64,000 bases of DNA, from contig JAGYKX010000005.1 of assembly GCA_018401115.1 (NCBI GenBank), positions 620,001 to 684,000 on the forward strand, in the 5' to 3' direction. Within the stretch, counting starts at the first letter, position 1, and each line of letters begins with the position of its first letter. Below, piece by piece: positions 55,270-64,000 of the stretch. Below the pieces are notes generated by a model. It made no database searches, had not been told where the DNA came from, and saw nothing but the letters and a program-made list of their open reading frames with translations. This DNA comes from Flavobacteriaceae bacterium. Its GTDB lineage: Bacteria; Bacteroidota; Bacteroidia; Flavobacteriales; Flavobacteriaceae. A program made the position numbers and the translations under genes.

Positions 55270-55334
55270 CAGCTTATTTCATTTAAAACTCTCCATAAAA
55301 AGAGGTAGTTTTATTAAAAATTCAACAGGTAAAA

Positions 55335-55817
55335 ATGTTTCAAGAGCAACAACGTTTTAATCAATGGTGGGTATGGATTATAATTGTTGGTGTAGCCATT
55401 ATTCCATTGATTGGTATCTATTATCAGGCCACTACAGGAAACTCATTTGGAAATAACCCTTTGAGTAACGAGGGTTTGGCCATTACTTTTATTCCATTGT
55501 TTGGGCTAGTTATTTTTATGAAAACCATACAGCTAAAAACAAAAATAACCCCTAAGAGTATTCATTTTCATTTCTTCCCTTTGGTGAAGAAAAAAATTGA
55601 TTGGGAGGAGGTAGCTAAAGCAGCAGTGGTAGACTATGGTTTTGTAGGAGGCTGGGGAATAAGGCTTTTTACCTCCTATGGTACTGTGTACAATATTCGA
55701 GGAAGGTTTGGTTTGTCTATAGAATTAAAAAGCGGCAAAAAACTACTCATTGGCACACAAAAACCAGAGCTTTTAAAAGTGTTTTTAAAACATTTAAAAT
55801 TATCTATGCAAGTGTAG
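55335..55817 (+). CDS. Small membrane protein with a PH-like C-terminal domain
   Basis: This 160-residue protein has two hydrophobic helices (about 12-30 and 48-64) and a C-terminal beta-rich domain (VVDYGFVGGWGIRLF, FGLSIELKSGKKLLIGTQKP) that resembles bacterial PH-like modules. I do not know a function. It is divergent from the rhodanese-HMA operon and converges on the tRNA-Pro(GGG) gene across a strong hairpin. Confidence 0.7.
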   Translation: MFQEQQRFNQWWVWIIIVGVAIIPLIGIYYQATTGNSFGNNPLSNEGLAITFIPLFGLVIFMKTIQLKTKITPKSIHFHFFPLVKKKIDWEEVAKAAVVDYGFVGGWGIRLFTSYGTVYNIRGRFGLSIELKSGKKLLIGTQKPELLKVFLKHLKLSMQV

Positions 55818-55830
55818 TACAATTTTAATT

Positions 55831-55863
55831 AATATAAACCCTTGATTTACAAGGGTTTATATT
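55831..55863. terminator. Bidirectional hairpin terminator
   Basis: A perfect 14-bp stem (55831-55844 with 55850-55863) with a 5-nt loop lies between the converging membrane protein gene and tRNA-Pro(GGG). The T-runs are replaced by an AT-rich lower stem. Confidence 0.65.
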
Positions 55864-55869
55864 GTTATT

Positions 55870-55946
<77 letters not shown>

Positions 55947-56101
55947 ATTCCGATAAGAGTGGCAAAAATAACAAAACATTCTAATTACTAAAGCAGAATG
56001 TTTATTTGTTTTACTAGTGATTCCTCATAATTTTATGAAAACGTTTTATAAGGCTACAAAGAATAGTATATTGGACCATAATTCACACAGCTATTATTTA
56101 A

Positions 56102-56314
56102 ATGACCCTAGAAGAAACAAAATCTTTCTTTGAATATAAAACCGAAGAAGCGACCAGAAAATCTCACAAAAGAACGTACAAAGATTTTGCACAGTTCTGT
56201 CGTATTTTAATTGACAGGCCCCTGACTGAAAGTCAAAGAAACATCATCGAGCAAGAGTTAATAGAGTACCGATTAAAAGCTTTATCTTTATTAGCAAACT
56301 CATGTGTAGGGTAA
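56102..56314 (+). CDS. Unrecognised 70-residue protein, possibly truncated
   Basis: The protein is charged and helical (KSFFEYKTEEATRKSHKRTY at the start) and resembles the N-terminal part of longer flavobacterial proteins that go on to membrane helices, which are absent here. The next frame (56342) is in the same phase, separated only by one TAA and nine codons. Either a short gene or the first part of a decayed gene is possible. Confidence 0.4.
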   Translation: MTLEETKSFFEYKTEEATRKSHKRTYKDFAQFCRILIDRPLTESQRNIIEQELIEYRLKALSLLANSCVG

Positions 56315-56341
56315 AAAAACCTTTCAGCTGCTTTAACAAAG

Positions 56342-56716
56342 GTGGTTCACTTGGCTAAGGAAAAAGAAGCGATAGAAGATCCTAAAACAAAAATTCTCAC
56401 CATTTTTCACTACAGCTTTAGAGACACACCAGCTAATGAGGTGAGAAAGAGTGTATGTATTACGAAATCTAAAGACTTAGAAGCCCCTTTTTTACACCCT
56501 ATTACACTAAATCCGGCAACTTGTATTATAGGTGATTTTGAAATTGGCATTCATGAATTCTCTAGTTCAGGGACTGGTCTATTCAGCTGGATGAATGCTA
56601 ATGGCTACCGACCTAGTGGTAAGGATCCATTTGAGATATACCACAATGATTACCAATCGCATCCTGAGAAAAAATGTATAGTGAGTATGTGTATACCCGT
56701 GAATCGAAAAAACTAA
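56342..56716 (+). pseudogene. Truncated GyrI/SbmC-like effector-binding domain
   Basis: The frame opens at GTG 56342 and encodes 124 residues matching the later two thirds of a GyrI-like fold (TKILTIFHYSFRDTPANEVR, then GDFEIGIHEF and SGKDPFEIYHNDY). The first strands of the fold, about 35 residues, are missing. It is in phase with the upstream 70-residue frame across a single TAA. GyrI-like domains bind small ligands, often as partners of AraC regulators, and one is convergent here. It may be a fragment left by deletion. Confidence 0.55.
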
Positions 56717-56721
56717 GTGGT

Positions 56722-57639
56722 CTAAATACTCCTTTTATATCTACTAGGGGTCAGTTGCTCGAATTCTTTAAATTTTCTATTGAAATAACTTACATTATTA
56801 AAACCAGATAAAAAAGCCACTTCATTTAACGGAAGGTCCTTTCTATCTTTAATAAGCCTCTTTGAAAACTTTATTTTTTCGCTATTTAAATAGTCAATAG
56901 GAGAAATCCCTAAGGTGTTTTTAAATTTTCTATGAAAATGAGAGGCGCTCATACACGCTTTGTCTGCCAGTACATCTACACTCAGATTTCTTTTGGTTAG
57001 GTTATCTTTAATATATTGAATCACAGCTCCCATTCTGGAATCCTTTGTTAAGGAACTTTTAGAAGAAATTAATAAGTGTTTTGCTTTGGTTTGTAAAAGT
57101 CTGACTACTAATTCTTGAATCATTAAATCTAACAATACATCCTTAGAGTTCGTATTAGTAACAAAGGTCTGAATAAGTCTGTGAACCAATACGTTTACAT
57201 CCTCATCATGAAGTAAATGAGAGGTATTTTCATCTAATGACCATTGATTATTTTCAGACTCAATAGCAGTAAAATCATTAAACTTCCCCACCACTTCTTG
57301 AATTTTATGCTCATCTATTCCCAAGGCCAAGCACTGCGTAGGATTTTCCATAGAAGCTACTGGAAAATCAATCACCATTGGAGCACCAGAGGGCATTATA
57401 ACAGATTCACCTGGTAAAAAATCAAAAGAGGGCATTCCTTCTAAATGCATATGCTTTTTCCCTTTAATCATACTAGCTATCACAGGAAAGTCAAAAGTGA
57501 GAGAAACCTGACTAGCCACTTTATGAGTTTCAAAAATGTTTAACTCTGAATAGGCAGCATTATAAGTAGTTTTTTGCTCCACTAAGGTAGTAAGCTTCCT
57601 GTTTTGTTTATGATTTTGTAAAATTTTGTCTGAAAACAT
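56722..57639 (-). CDS. AraC family regulator, likely of the adjacent aldehyde dehydrogenase
   Basis: The 305-residue protein has an N-terminal AraC_N sensor domain (about 15-175) and a C-terminal AraC helix-turn-helix pair (KDNLTKRNLSVDVLADKACM and the conserved AFLSGFNNVSYFNRKFKEF). It is divergent from the ALDH/DUF779 genes across 143 bp. AraC_N regulators beside alcohol and aldehyde dehydrogenases usually activate them in response to the aldehyde. The intergenic region is AT-rich, with AATGATAGATATG (57661-57673) facing CATATCATT (57693-57701) as a possible operator. Confidence 0.9.
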   Translation of the reverse strand: MFSDKILQNHKQNRKLTTLVEQKTTYNAAYSELNIFETHKVASQVSLTFDFPVIASMIKGKKHMHLEGMPSFDFLPGESVIMPSGAPMVIDFPVASMENPTQCLALGIDEHKIQEVVGKFNDFTAIESENNQWSLDENTSHLLHDEDVNVLVHRLIQTFVTNTNSKDVLLDLMIQELVVRLLQTKAKHLLISSKSSLTKDSRMGAVIQYIKDNLTKRNLSVDVLADKACMSASHFHRKFKNTLGISPIDYLNSEKIKFSKRLIKDRKDLPLNEVAFLSGFNNVSYFNRKFKEFEQLTPSRYKRSI

Positions 57640-57782
57640 AAACTAAATATATAAAAATAAAATGATAGATATGTTCAATTTAATAATAAATACATATCAT
57701 TATTAAATACTTCATATAAATACATTTGATTTATTGCAGTATTAAGAAAATACTAGTTCACTAATCATTAATTATTAATCTT

Positions 57783-59282
57783 ATGAGTTATTCTAAACCG
57801 AGCTTTAAAGAATCCTACGGAAACTTTATAAATGGAAAATTTGTGGCCCCTATAGGTGGCCAATACTTTGAAAATAGATCCCCAATAGACAACAGTATTA
57901 TTGCTAAATACCCTAGATCACAACAAGAAGATGTAGACGCTGCTTTAGATGCTGCAAACGCTGCAAAAAAAGCATGGGGCAACACATCTGTCACAGAAAG
58001 AGCCACAATGCTTAATAAAGTAGCAGACATTATTGAAGCAAATTTAGAAGAATTTGCTTTGGTAGAAACCTGTGACAATGGAAAACCAATAAGAGAAACT
58101 TTAAATGCAGACATTCCCCTTTCAGCAGATCATTGGCGCTATTTTGCATCTTGTATACGAGCAGAGGAAGGAACCGCCTCTGAGTTAGATCAAAACACCT
58201 TATCCTTAAATATAAAAGAACCACTCGGTGTAGTAGGACAAATTATTCCTTGGAATTTTCCTTTATTAATGCTTTCATGGAAATTACCCCCTGCATTAGC
58301 AACAGGTAACTGTGTAGTGTTAAAACCCGCAGAACAGACCCCTTCTACTGCTACCCTTCTTATGGAGAAAATTGCAGAAGTGTTTCCTCCCGGCGTACTA
58401 AATGTAGTTCATGGATTTGGTCCTGAAGCAGGTAAACCCTTAGCATCAAGTGCTAAATTAGACAAAGTAGCATTTACAGGAGAAACCACTACTGGTCAAT
58501 TAATTATGCAGTATGCTTCCAAGAATCTAAATCCTGTGACCATGGAATTAGGGGGTAAATCTCCCAACATATTCTTTAACAGCGTTATGGATCACGACGA
58601 CGCTTTCCTAGACAAAGCCATTGAAGGCGCTGTCCTATTTGCATTTAATCAAGGAGAGGTATGTACCTGTCCTTCAAGATTATTGGTTCAAGAGGACATT
58701 TATGACGCCTTTATGGAAAGGGTTGTTGCGAGAACTAAGGCCATTATTCAAGATAATCCATATGATGTGAATACCATGGTAGGAGCTCAAGCTTCCAATG
58801 ACCAATATGAAAAAATCCAATCCTATCTCAAGATTGGAGTAGAAGAAGGAGCAAAAGTTTTATGTGGTGGAAGCGCAGCTTCTCTTTCAGGAGAAAATGC
58901 AAATGGTTTCTATATACAGCCCACTATACTTGAGGGACACAACAAAATGAGGGTATTTCAAGAAGAGATATTTGGCCCAGTAGTTTGTGTGACAAAATTT
59001 AAAGATGAAGCAGATGCTATTGAAATAGCTAATGACACTTTATACGGTCTAGGTGCGGGTGTTTGGTCAAGAGATGCACACCAATTATATCAAATTCCGA
59101 GAGCTATTGAAGCAGGTAGAGTTTGGGTAAACTGCTACCATGCATATCCAGCTCACGCTCCATTTGGAGGGTATAAAAAGTCTGGATTTGGAAGAGAAAC
59201 ACATCTCATGATGATGGATCACTACAGACAAAACAAAAACATGCTAATATCCTATGACAAGAACAAATTAGGGTTCTTTTAG
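57783..59282 (+). CDS. Acetaldehyde dehydrogenase-type aldehyde dehydrogenase
   Basis: The 499-residue NAD(P)-dependent enzyme carries the general-base glutamate in MELGGKSPN and the catalytic cysteine in [10 protein letters not shown] near residue 300, with the EEIFGPVV motif near 398. The [10 protein letters not shown] block and overall sequence fit the ExaC/AldA acetaldehyde dehydrogenase group. DUF779, which is almost always linked to this group, is the next gene but lies past a hairpin terminator. It probably oxidises acetaldehyde or similar short aldehydes to acids under AraC control. Confidence 0.92.
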   Translation: MSYSKPSFKESYGNFINGKFVAPIGGQYFENRSPIDNSIIAKYPRSQQEDVDAALDAANAAKKAWGNTSVTERATMLNKVADIIEANLEEFALVETCDNGKPIRETLNADIPLSADHWRYFASCIRAEEGTASELDQNTLSLNIKEPLGVVGQIIPWNFPLLMLSWKLPPALATGNCVVLKPAEQTPSTATLLMEKIAEVFPPGVLNVVHGFGPEAGKPLASSAKLDKVAFTGETTTGQLIMQYASKNLNPVTMELGGKSPNIFFNSVMDHDDAFLDKAIEGAVLFAFNQGEVCTCPSRLLVQEDIYDAFMERVVARTKAIIQDNPYDVNTMVGAQASNDQYEKIQSYLKIGVEEGAKVLCGGSAASLSGENANGFYIQPTILEGHNKMRVFQEEIFGPVVCVTKFKDEADAIEIANDTLYGLGAGVWSRDAHQLYQIPRAIEAGRVWVNCYHAYPAHAPFGGYKKSGFGRETHLMMMDHYRQNKNMLISYDKNKLGFF

Positions 59283-59298
59283 AGATTAGTCATATCAC

Positions 59299-59329
59299 AA
59301 AAAAGGCTGGAAAATTCCAGCCTTTTTTT
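59299..59329 (+). terminator. Terminator between ALDH and DUF779 genes
   Basis: A stem GGCTGGA/TCCAGCC (59305-59311 with 59316-59322) has six A before it and seven T after it. Some readthrough is likely if DUF779 shares the ALDH promoter. Confidence 0.8.
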
Positions 59330-59350
59330 ATTATATTTAATACAAAAAAC

Positions 59351-59710
59351 ATGAATAGAGTTGCTATTACCGAAAGAGCTGCTACCATTGTTGCTCAAAT
59401 ACAAGAGAAAAATCCCCATCTTATTTTCCATCAAAGTGGCGGATGCTGTGACGGCTCCTCCCCAATGCTACTTCCTGCAGAAGATTTCTATTTAGACAAT
59501 AGTGATGTTTTTTTAGGTGAAATTGCAGGGATTAAATACTATATGAATCAAGACCAATATGATTATTGGAAACATACCCACCTAACGGTAGACGTCACCG
59601 AAGGTAGGGGTGCGAGTTTTTCTTTAGAAATACCTTTAGGGGTTAGGTTTATTATTCATTCAAGACTTTTAAACGAAGAGGAAACAGCTTTTTTCAGTGA
59701 AGCAACATAA
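59351..59710 (+). CDS. DUF779 family protein
   Basis: The 119-residue protein has the family hallmark HQSGGCCDGSSPML near residue 27, with adjacent cysteines that may bind metal. It is predicted to act with acetaldehyde-type ALDH enzymes, but its biochemistry is not known. It stands 68 bp behind one ALDH and 74 bp before another. Confidence 0.92.
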   Translation: MNRVAITERAATIVAQIQEKNPHLIFHQSGGCCDGSSPMLLPAEDFYLDNSDVFLGEIAGIKYYMNQDQYDYWKHTHLTVDVTEGRGASFSLEIPLGVRFIIHSRLLNEEETAFFSEAT

Positions 59711-59784
59711 ATCTATATCGGTGTCTGTGAAAAAAGTTGTTTACAAACCAGCTTTAAAAAACATATCTTTATGTTTTTATCGAC

Positions 59785-61182
59785 ATGAAAAATATTCAAG
59801 AAGTTTTTAAAGCACAAAGCCAGCATCAGTATACAATTGGTAATAGCAGTGCTTCCCAAAGGATTATTCGCTTAAACGCTTTAAAAAAAGCCCTTGAGAC
59901 CACCTTTAGGAGTCAAATACAAGAGGCCTTATACAAAGACTTTAAAAAACCTACTATAGAGACAGATCTCACCGAAATTCACCCAGTAATAAGTGAGATC
60001 AAACTTGTAAAAAAAAAAATAAAATCCTGGATGCAACCCCAAAGGGTAAAATCACCCCTAGTATTTATAGGATCAAGTGCCTACGTACATCACGAACCAA
60101 AGGGTGTTTGCCTGATCATTTCCCCATGGAACTTCCCTGTAAACCTCACTTTTGGTCCACTAGTTTCCGCAATTGCCGCAGGTAATACAGTCATGATCAA
60201 ACCCTCTGAAATGACACCAAATACCGCCTCTGTTATGGCAGACATAGTGTCAAGTATATTCAAACCAGAGGAAGTAGCATTATTCCAAGGAGACGTCACT
60301 GTAGCCCAATCCCTATTATCACTACCTTTCAATCATATATTTTTTACTGGATCACCCACCGTAGGAAAAATTATCATGAAGGCAGCTGCCAAAAACCTCA
60401 GCTCAGTGACGTTAGAACTGGGTGGTAAGTCTCCCACCATTGTAGACGCGAATGCAAATATTGACCAAGCAGCAAAAAAGATTGCCTGGGGTAAGTTTTT
60501 AAACAATGGCCAAATCTGTGTGGCACCAGATTATTTATGGGTACATGAAAGCATCAAAGACACTTTTGTGAAAGCTTTCATAAAGCATACCACCCATTTT
60601 TACACAAAGCAAGCAGCACAATCTACAGATTACTGCCGCATTGTGAATGAAAATCATTTCAAAAGACTAGCAAATCACTTAGAAGATGCGAAAAAGAATG
60701 GCGGAATCATTGAAATGGGCGGCCATGTAGAAGCTTCTGAAAACTATATCTCCCCTACCCTAATCTCTGGCTTAACAGCCGATGCCACTTTGCTAAAAGA
60801 TGAAATTTTTGGCCCTATCCTACCCATCAAAACATTTACTGAAATAGAAAATGTAATAGACTACATAAACGCTGGTGAAAAACCGTTGGCGCTTTATATA
60901 TTTAGTAAAAAACCGTCTCACATCAAGAAAGTCATTAATAATACCCGAGCTGGAAGTACGGCAATAAACCACAGTGTGGTGCAGTACTCCAACCACCACC
61001 TCCCTTTTGGCGGAAGTAATAATAGCGGTATAGGAAAGGCCCATGGGTATTATGGTTTCCAAGAATTCTCCAACCAACGAAGTATCTTAAAACAATTTAG
61101 CTTTAGTGCCGTAGAAATGCTTATGCCCCCATACACCCCGTTCAAAAAGAAACTCAGCGAATGGACCACCAAGTGGTTTTAA
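59785..61182 (+). CDS. Class 3-like aldehyde dehydrogenase
   Basis: The 465-residue enzyme shows LELGGKSPT (general base), NNGQICVAPDYLW (catalytic cysteine near 244) and KDEIFGPILP. The short N-terminus and the C-terminal LMPPYTPFKKKLSEW segment match fatty-aldehyde/class 3 ALDH enzymes, which differ from the ExaC-type ALDH two genes upstream. It may oxidise medium- or long-chain aldehydes. The unit ends in a terminator shared with a convergent tRNA gene. Confidence 0.92.
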   Translation: MKNIQEVFKAQSQHQYTIGNSSASQRIIRLNALKKALETTFRSQIQEALYKDFKKPTIETDLTEIHPVISEIKLVKKKIKSWMQPQRVKSPLVFIGSSAYVHHEPKGVCLIISPWNFPVNLTFGPLVSAIAAGNTVMIKPSEMTPNTASVMADIVSSIFKPEEVALFQGDVTVAQSLLSLPFNHIFFTGSPTVGKIIMKAAAKNLSSVTLELGGKSPTIVDANANIDQAAKKIAWGKFLNNGQICVAPDYLWVHESIKDTFVKAFIKHTTHFYTKQAAQSTDYCRIVNENHFKRLANHLEDAKKNGGIIEMGGHVEASENYISPTLISGLTADATLLKDEIFGPILPIKTFTEIENVIDYINAGEKPLALYIFSKKPSHIKKVINNTRAGSTAINHSVVQYSNHHLPFGGSNNSGIGKAHGYYGFQEFSNQRSILKQFSFSAVEMLMPPYTPFKKKLSEWTTKWF

Positions 61183-61187
61183 AAAAC

Positions 61188-61221
61188 AAAAAAACCAACT
61201 ATAAAGTAGTTGGTTTTTTTT
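61188..61221. terminator. Bidirectional terminator between ALDH and tRNA-Pro(TGG)
   Basis: An 8-bp stem (61194-61201 with 61207-61214, 5-nt loop) is flanked by seven A and eight T. Confidence 0.88.
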
Positions 61222-61222
61222 G

Positions 61223-61297
61223 TCGGGGTGGCAGGATTCGAACCTGCGACCTCCGCGTCCCAAACGCGGCGCGATAACCGGGCTACGCTACACCCCG
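61223..61297 (-). tRNA. tRNA-Pro(TGG)
   Basis: A 75-nt cloverleaf reads on the minus strand. The acceptor stem is CGGGGTG/CACCCCG, and the anticodon stem CCGCG/CGCGG encloses the loop TTTGGGA (anticodon TGG). CCA is not encoded. Together with the GGG tRNA at 55873-55946 it gives two proline isoacceptors 5.3 kb apart. Confidence 0.96.
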
Positions 61298-61430
61298 AGT
61301 GTAGCTACGTTTATAGCGGTGCAAATATAGTATAAAGCTTTACAAAAAACGGCATCTTTTTAAAAAGATCTGTCCTTAAATCTTGAAGAGGGAATCTTTA
61401 GTATATTTACGGGAATCAAAAATAAACCTC

Positions 61431-62552
61431 ATGACTTTTAAAAATGCTATTACTGCTATTGTTTTAATCATCACGGCATCGGCCTGCGGCCAAAACAAAC
61501 CCAACGAAGTGAACCTTCCGAAAGAAGATTTATTCACGGTAGAAACTGTTGTGGACGGAATTAACAATCCTTGGGGGATGGTTTTCTTACCAGATGGGAG
61601 TATGTTGGTATCTGATAAAGAAGGGGCACTCATAAAAGTGAGTAATGGGGTAAAAACAGTTATTGAAAACGCACCAAAAGTGTATCTAAGGGGGCAAGGC
61701 GGTCTTTTGGATCTTGAATTACACCCCAATTATGAGCAAAATGGTTGGATTTATATTTCTTACGCCTCTGAAGAAGGAGAAGAAAAAGGGGGGCATACCG
61801 CTATTATGAGGGCCAAACTCAAAGGAAATAGTTTGGTAGAAAATAAGCTGCTTTACAAAGCTGGACCTAATACTACCAAGGGGCAGCACTTTGGTTCTAG
61901 ACTAGAGTTTGATCAAAAGGGGTATTTGTATTTCACTATTGGAGAACGTGGAGATAGAGATGTAAACCCACAAGATATTAAAAGAGATGGTGGAAAAATA
62001 TATAGAATTAACGCAGACGGAAGTATTCCTTCCGACAATCCATTTGTGGGTGTTTCTGGCGCTAAAACAGCTATATATACCTATGGAAATAGAAACCCTC
62101 AGGGACTTATTTATCATCCGATTAGAAAAGAAATGTGGGCACATGAGCATGGCCCCAGAGGCGGAGATGAGCTCAATATTGTTAAAAAAGGAGCCAATTA
62201 TGGATGGCCAGTGATCACCTATGGAATAAATTATAGTGGTACGCCTATTACAGATAAGACCAGTATGCCTGATATGGAGCAGCCTATTCATTTCTGGATT
62301 CCCTCTATTGCACCTAGTGGCATGGCTTATGTGACGAGTGACAAATATCCTTCCTGGAAAGGCAACCTTTTAGTGGGATCCTTGTCTTTTCAATATCTGG
62401 AGCGATTGGAGCTAGAGGGTACTAAAGTGGTGTACCGAGAAAAATTATTAGCAGACATAGGTAGGGTTAGGTGTGTGCGTCAAGCACCAGATGGTTTAAT
62501 TTACGCGGCTGTAGAAGGAAAAGGGATTGTAAAATTAGTCCCCAAAAAGTAA
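61431..62552 (+). CDS. PQQ-dependent sugar (glucose/sorbosone) dehydrogenase-like lipoprotein
   Basis: The start is placed at ATG 61431 because it yields a lipoprotein signal (SACGQNK, cysteine at about residue 19); an upstream in-frame TTG (61383) is less likely. The 373-residue protein is a six-bladed propeller of the soluble glucose dehydrogenase type, with the conserved NPWGMVFLPDG, LDLELHPNY, YGNRNPQGL, HEHGPRGGDELN and APSGMAY segments. The HGPRGGDE segment holds PQQ- and calcium-binding residues. It likely oxidises an aldose in the periplasm, if PQQ is available. Confidence 0.9.
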   Translation: MTFKNAITAIVLIITASACGQNKPNEVNLPKEDLFTVETVVDGINNPWGMVFLPDGSMLVSDKEGALIKVSNGVKTVIENAPKVYLRGQGGLLDLELHPNYEQNGWIYISYASEEGEEKGGHTAIMRAKLKGNSLVENKLLYKAGPNTTKGQHFGSRLEFDQKGYLYFTIGERGDRDVNPQDIKRDGGKIYRINADGSIPSDNPFVGVSGAKTAIYTYGNRNPQGLIYHPIRKEMWAHEHGPRGGDELNIVKKGANYGWPVITYGINYSGTPITDKTSMPDMEQPIHFWIPSIAPSGMAYVTSDKYPSWKGNLLVGSLSFQYLERLELEGTKVVYREKLLADIGRVRCVRQAPDGLIYAAVEGKGIVKLVPKK

Positions 62553-62577
62553 TCATTTACTCTGAAGAAGGCACTAT

Positions 62578-63390
62578 TCAGGAACTTGCTGCTTCTATGG
62601 CGGCATGTACTGAACCGTATTTTTTTAACATGGTTTTTCCTGTTTCTTCTGAAACACCCAATGCTTGTGCTATGTAGGAAGCACCTCTGTGCACCAGCTT
62701 ATCATTGCTGAGTTGCATATGCACCATTTTATTGCCTTTTACCCTACCCACGCGAATCATATAAGCAGTAGAGAGCATATTCAGGGCGAGCTTTTGAGCG
62801 GTACCACTTTTCATTCGCGTGCTCCCAGTTACATATTCTGGACCAACAGGAATTTCTATAGGATAGTCTACCGCCAAGGCCAAAGGGGCGCCCGGATTAT
62901 TGGTAATACAAGCAGTGGTAATCCCAGCTGCTTTCGCTGCGGCAATCCCTCCCAAAACATAGGGAGTGGTTCCAGAGGCAGCAACACCCACCAATACATC
63001 CAAGTCGTTAATATCATGTGCTTTTAAATCTAGCCAAGCTTGAGTCTTATGGTCTTCTGCGTTTTCTACCGCTTTTCTAATAGCGGTGTCTCCACCAGCA
63101 ATAAGCCCAACTACCCTTCCGTTGGGCATACCAAAGGTAGGAGGAATTTCGGAGGCATCTAGAATTCCCAAACGTCCTGAGGTGCCTGCGCCAATGTAAA
63201 ATAGGCGGCCACCCTTTTTAAAATTAGCTACTAAAATATCTATAATTGGGGCCATCTGATCAATAGACTGGGCTACTGCTTGGGCAATGGTTTGGTCTTC
63301 TTTGTTAATATCCTGAAGGATCTCCAGTGTAGATTTTTCTTCTAAATGATCATAATGAGAAGTAGACTCTGTGAGTTTAATAAATGACAT
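62578..63390 (-). CDS. murQ: N-acetylmuramic acid 6-phosphate etherase
   Basis: The 270-residue SIS-fold enzyme has YIGAGTSGRLGILDASEIPP near residue 66, a second loop VGVAASGTTPYVLGG near 128 and TGSTRMKSGTAQKLALNM near 185. It cleaves the lactyl ether of MurNAc-6-phosphate to GlcNAc-6-phosphate in peptidoglycan recycling. It is about 30 residues shorter than E. coli MurQ, mainly at the C-terminus. It follows a DeoR-type regulator by 84 bp on the same strand. Confidence 0.95.
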   Translation of the reverse strand: MSFIKLTESTSHYDHLEEKSTLEILQDINKEDQTIAQAVAQSIDQMAPIIDILVANFKKGGRLFYIGAGTSGRLGILDASEIPPTFGMPNGRVVGLIAGGDTAIRKAVENAEDHKTQAWLDLKAHDINDLDVLVGVAASGTTPYVLGGIAAAKAAGITTACITNNPGAPLALAVDYPIEIPVGPEYVTGSTRMKSGTAQKLALNMLSTAYMIRVGRVKGNKMVHMQLSNDKLVHRGASYIAQALGVSEETGKTMLKKYGSVHAAIEAASS

Positions 63391-63474
63391 ATGATTGAAT
63401 AAAAACTTGATTAAAGAGTTAAAAAAAAACTATCATTGGAATAATGTGTACGCTTAATCAGTAATACTGACTCA

Positions 63475-64000
63475 CTACAATAAATTAATGTCGTAATTTC
63501 TAAATGAATTGAGCTTAGGATTGCTAGGCTCTAGTTCTGTGACCATTGTATTTATAGCATTAATATCTGCTGTTTTATAGCGGTGTTGGGAATTTAATTT
63601 CTCAGAAATAGACAGTAAAACAGTCTTTTTGGAGGCGTCAATCACTGCTTTTTTTAACTGCACAATGTCCCAATCAAACTCAGTAAGACCATAAACGGGA
63701 TCTACATAGCCCGTTCCAATAAAACTGTAATCTACCCTAATGTCCGATAAATTATTTACCGCATTGGCACCTATGGAGAGTTGGGCATCTTTGGAGAGCT
63801 TTCCGCCAATAAAAATAACCTCAACATTTGGTTTGGTGAGCATTTCTAATGCCACTGGTAAACTCAAAGTAAAACAGGTTAAATGTAATTTGTGCGGGAT
63901 GAGTCTGGCTAATTCCAAACAGGTTGTTCCACCATCTATGAGCACCACACTGCCGTCTTTTATCAATGAAATGGCCTTTTGAGCTATGGTAGTTTTTTCT
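63475..64000 (-). CDS. DeoR/GlpR family regulator, 5' part cut by window edge
   Basis: The visible 174 codons end at 63475 and encode the C-terminal sugar-phosphate-binding (DeoRC) domain: VVLIDGGTTCLELARLIP, EVIFIGGKLSKDAQLSIG, GYVDPVYGLTEFDWD. The frame stays open to position 64000, so the winged-helix domain lies outside. Placed directly upstream of murQ, it probably controls amino-sugar or MurNAc-6-phosphate use. Confidence 0.9.
   Translation of the reverse strand, partial: EKTTIAQKAISLIKDGSVVLIDGGTTCLELARLIPHKLHLTCFTLSLPVALEMLTKPNVEVIFIGGKLSKDAQLSIGANAVNNLSDIRVDYSFIGTGYVDPVYGLTEFDWDIVQLKKAVIDASKKTVLLSISEKLNSQHRYKTADINAINTMVTELEPSNPKLNSFRNYDINLL

Noticed and set aside
57661-57701. Dyad in the AraC/ALDH intergenic region as a separate regulatory feature
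   Set aside because: The arms are unequal and AT-rich, so it is mentioned only under the AraC gene.

Overview
The window is a 64 kb piece of a low-GC Bacteroidota chromosome, most likely a marine member of the Flavobacteriaceae. The evidence is the set of family-typical proteins (alternative GlmU, DUF4199, LETM1-like protein, type B L31, VPS10/BNR protein, AIM24 protein), promoters of the Bacteroidota form TTG-N19-TAnnTTTG, weak Shine-Dalgarno sites and tRNAs without an encoded CCA. I see no insertion sequence, prophage, CRISPR array or rRNA operon. Both ends cut genes: a GlmU-like enzyme on the left and a DeoR-type regulator on the right.

Layout. 1-8.5 kb: rpmE2 and the GlmU-like gene on the minus strand, then a plus-strand run of DUF4199 protein, glycosyltransferase, phosphosugar mutase, ABC exporter and an ECF sigma factor with a membrane partner and a periplasmic sensor. 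8.6-11.2 kb: an AT-rich orphan lipoprotein, a CPBP protease and a YCF48-like lipoprotein. 11.3-24.4 kb: RsmB-like methyltransferase, purL, acyl-CoA synthetase, and a MarR-fadN-fadA-fadE beta-oxidation operon closed by a strong terminator. 24.4-33.9 kb: PLP decarboxylase, secreted M28 peptidase, thioredoxin-like protein, CDP-alcohol phosphotransferase, BNR/VPS10 protein, lipoprotein Cu/Zn SOD and LETM1-like protein. 33.9-42.8 kb: RNA helicase, rluF, paiB, oxyR, PBP4, AIM24/DUF4442 and PadR/PspC. 42.9-46.8 kb: dipeptide epimerase with an AONS-like enzyme, and trxB divergent from a one-cysteine HxlR regulator. 46.8-55.3 kb: a sulfide-related cluster. 55.3-64 kb: two tRNA-Pro genes, an AraC regulator divergent from an ALDH/DUF779/ALDH group, a PQQ-type dehydrogenase, and murQ with its DeoR-type neighbour.

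The most striking result is in the 46.8-55.3 kb cluster. Three transcription units, rhodanese-HMA, sulfide:quinone oxidoreductase, and TolC-MFP-RND-PII-like-DUF2892, each carry a palindrome close to TGTAACAATTGTTACA. In all three it lies exactly 21 bp upstream of a TAnnTTTG-type -7 box. This is the geometry of a class II activator of the Crp/Fnr type, so the oxidoreductase, the sulfurtransferase and the efflux pump probably form one regulon. The rhodanese unit also has a leader with an intrinsic terminator buried in a 26-codon ORF.

A second theme is strong hairpins inside the 5' part of coding sequences. The glycosyltransferase (14-bp perfect stem plus T6) and purL (16-bp palindrome plus T6) carry complete intrinsic-terminator signatures within their reading frames. 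The LETM1-like gene has a 15-17 bp stem near its start codon. These could be intragenic attenuators.
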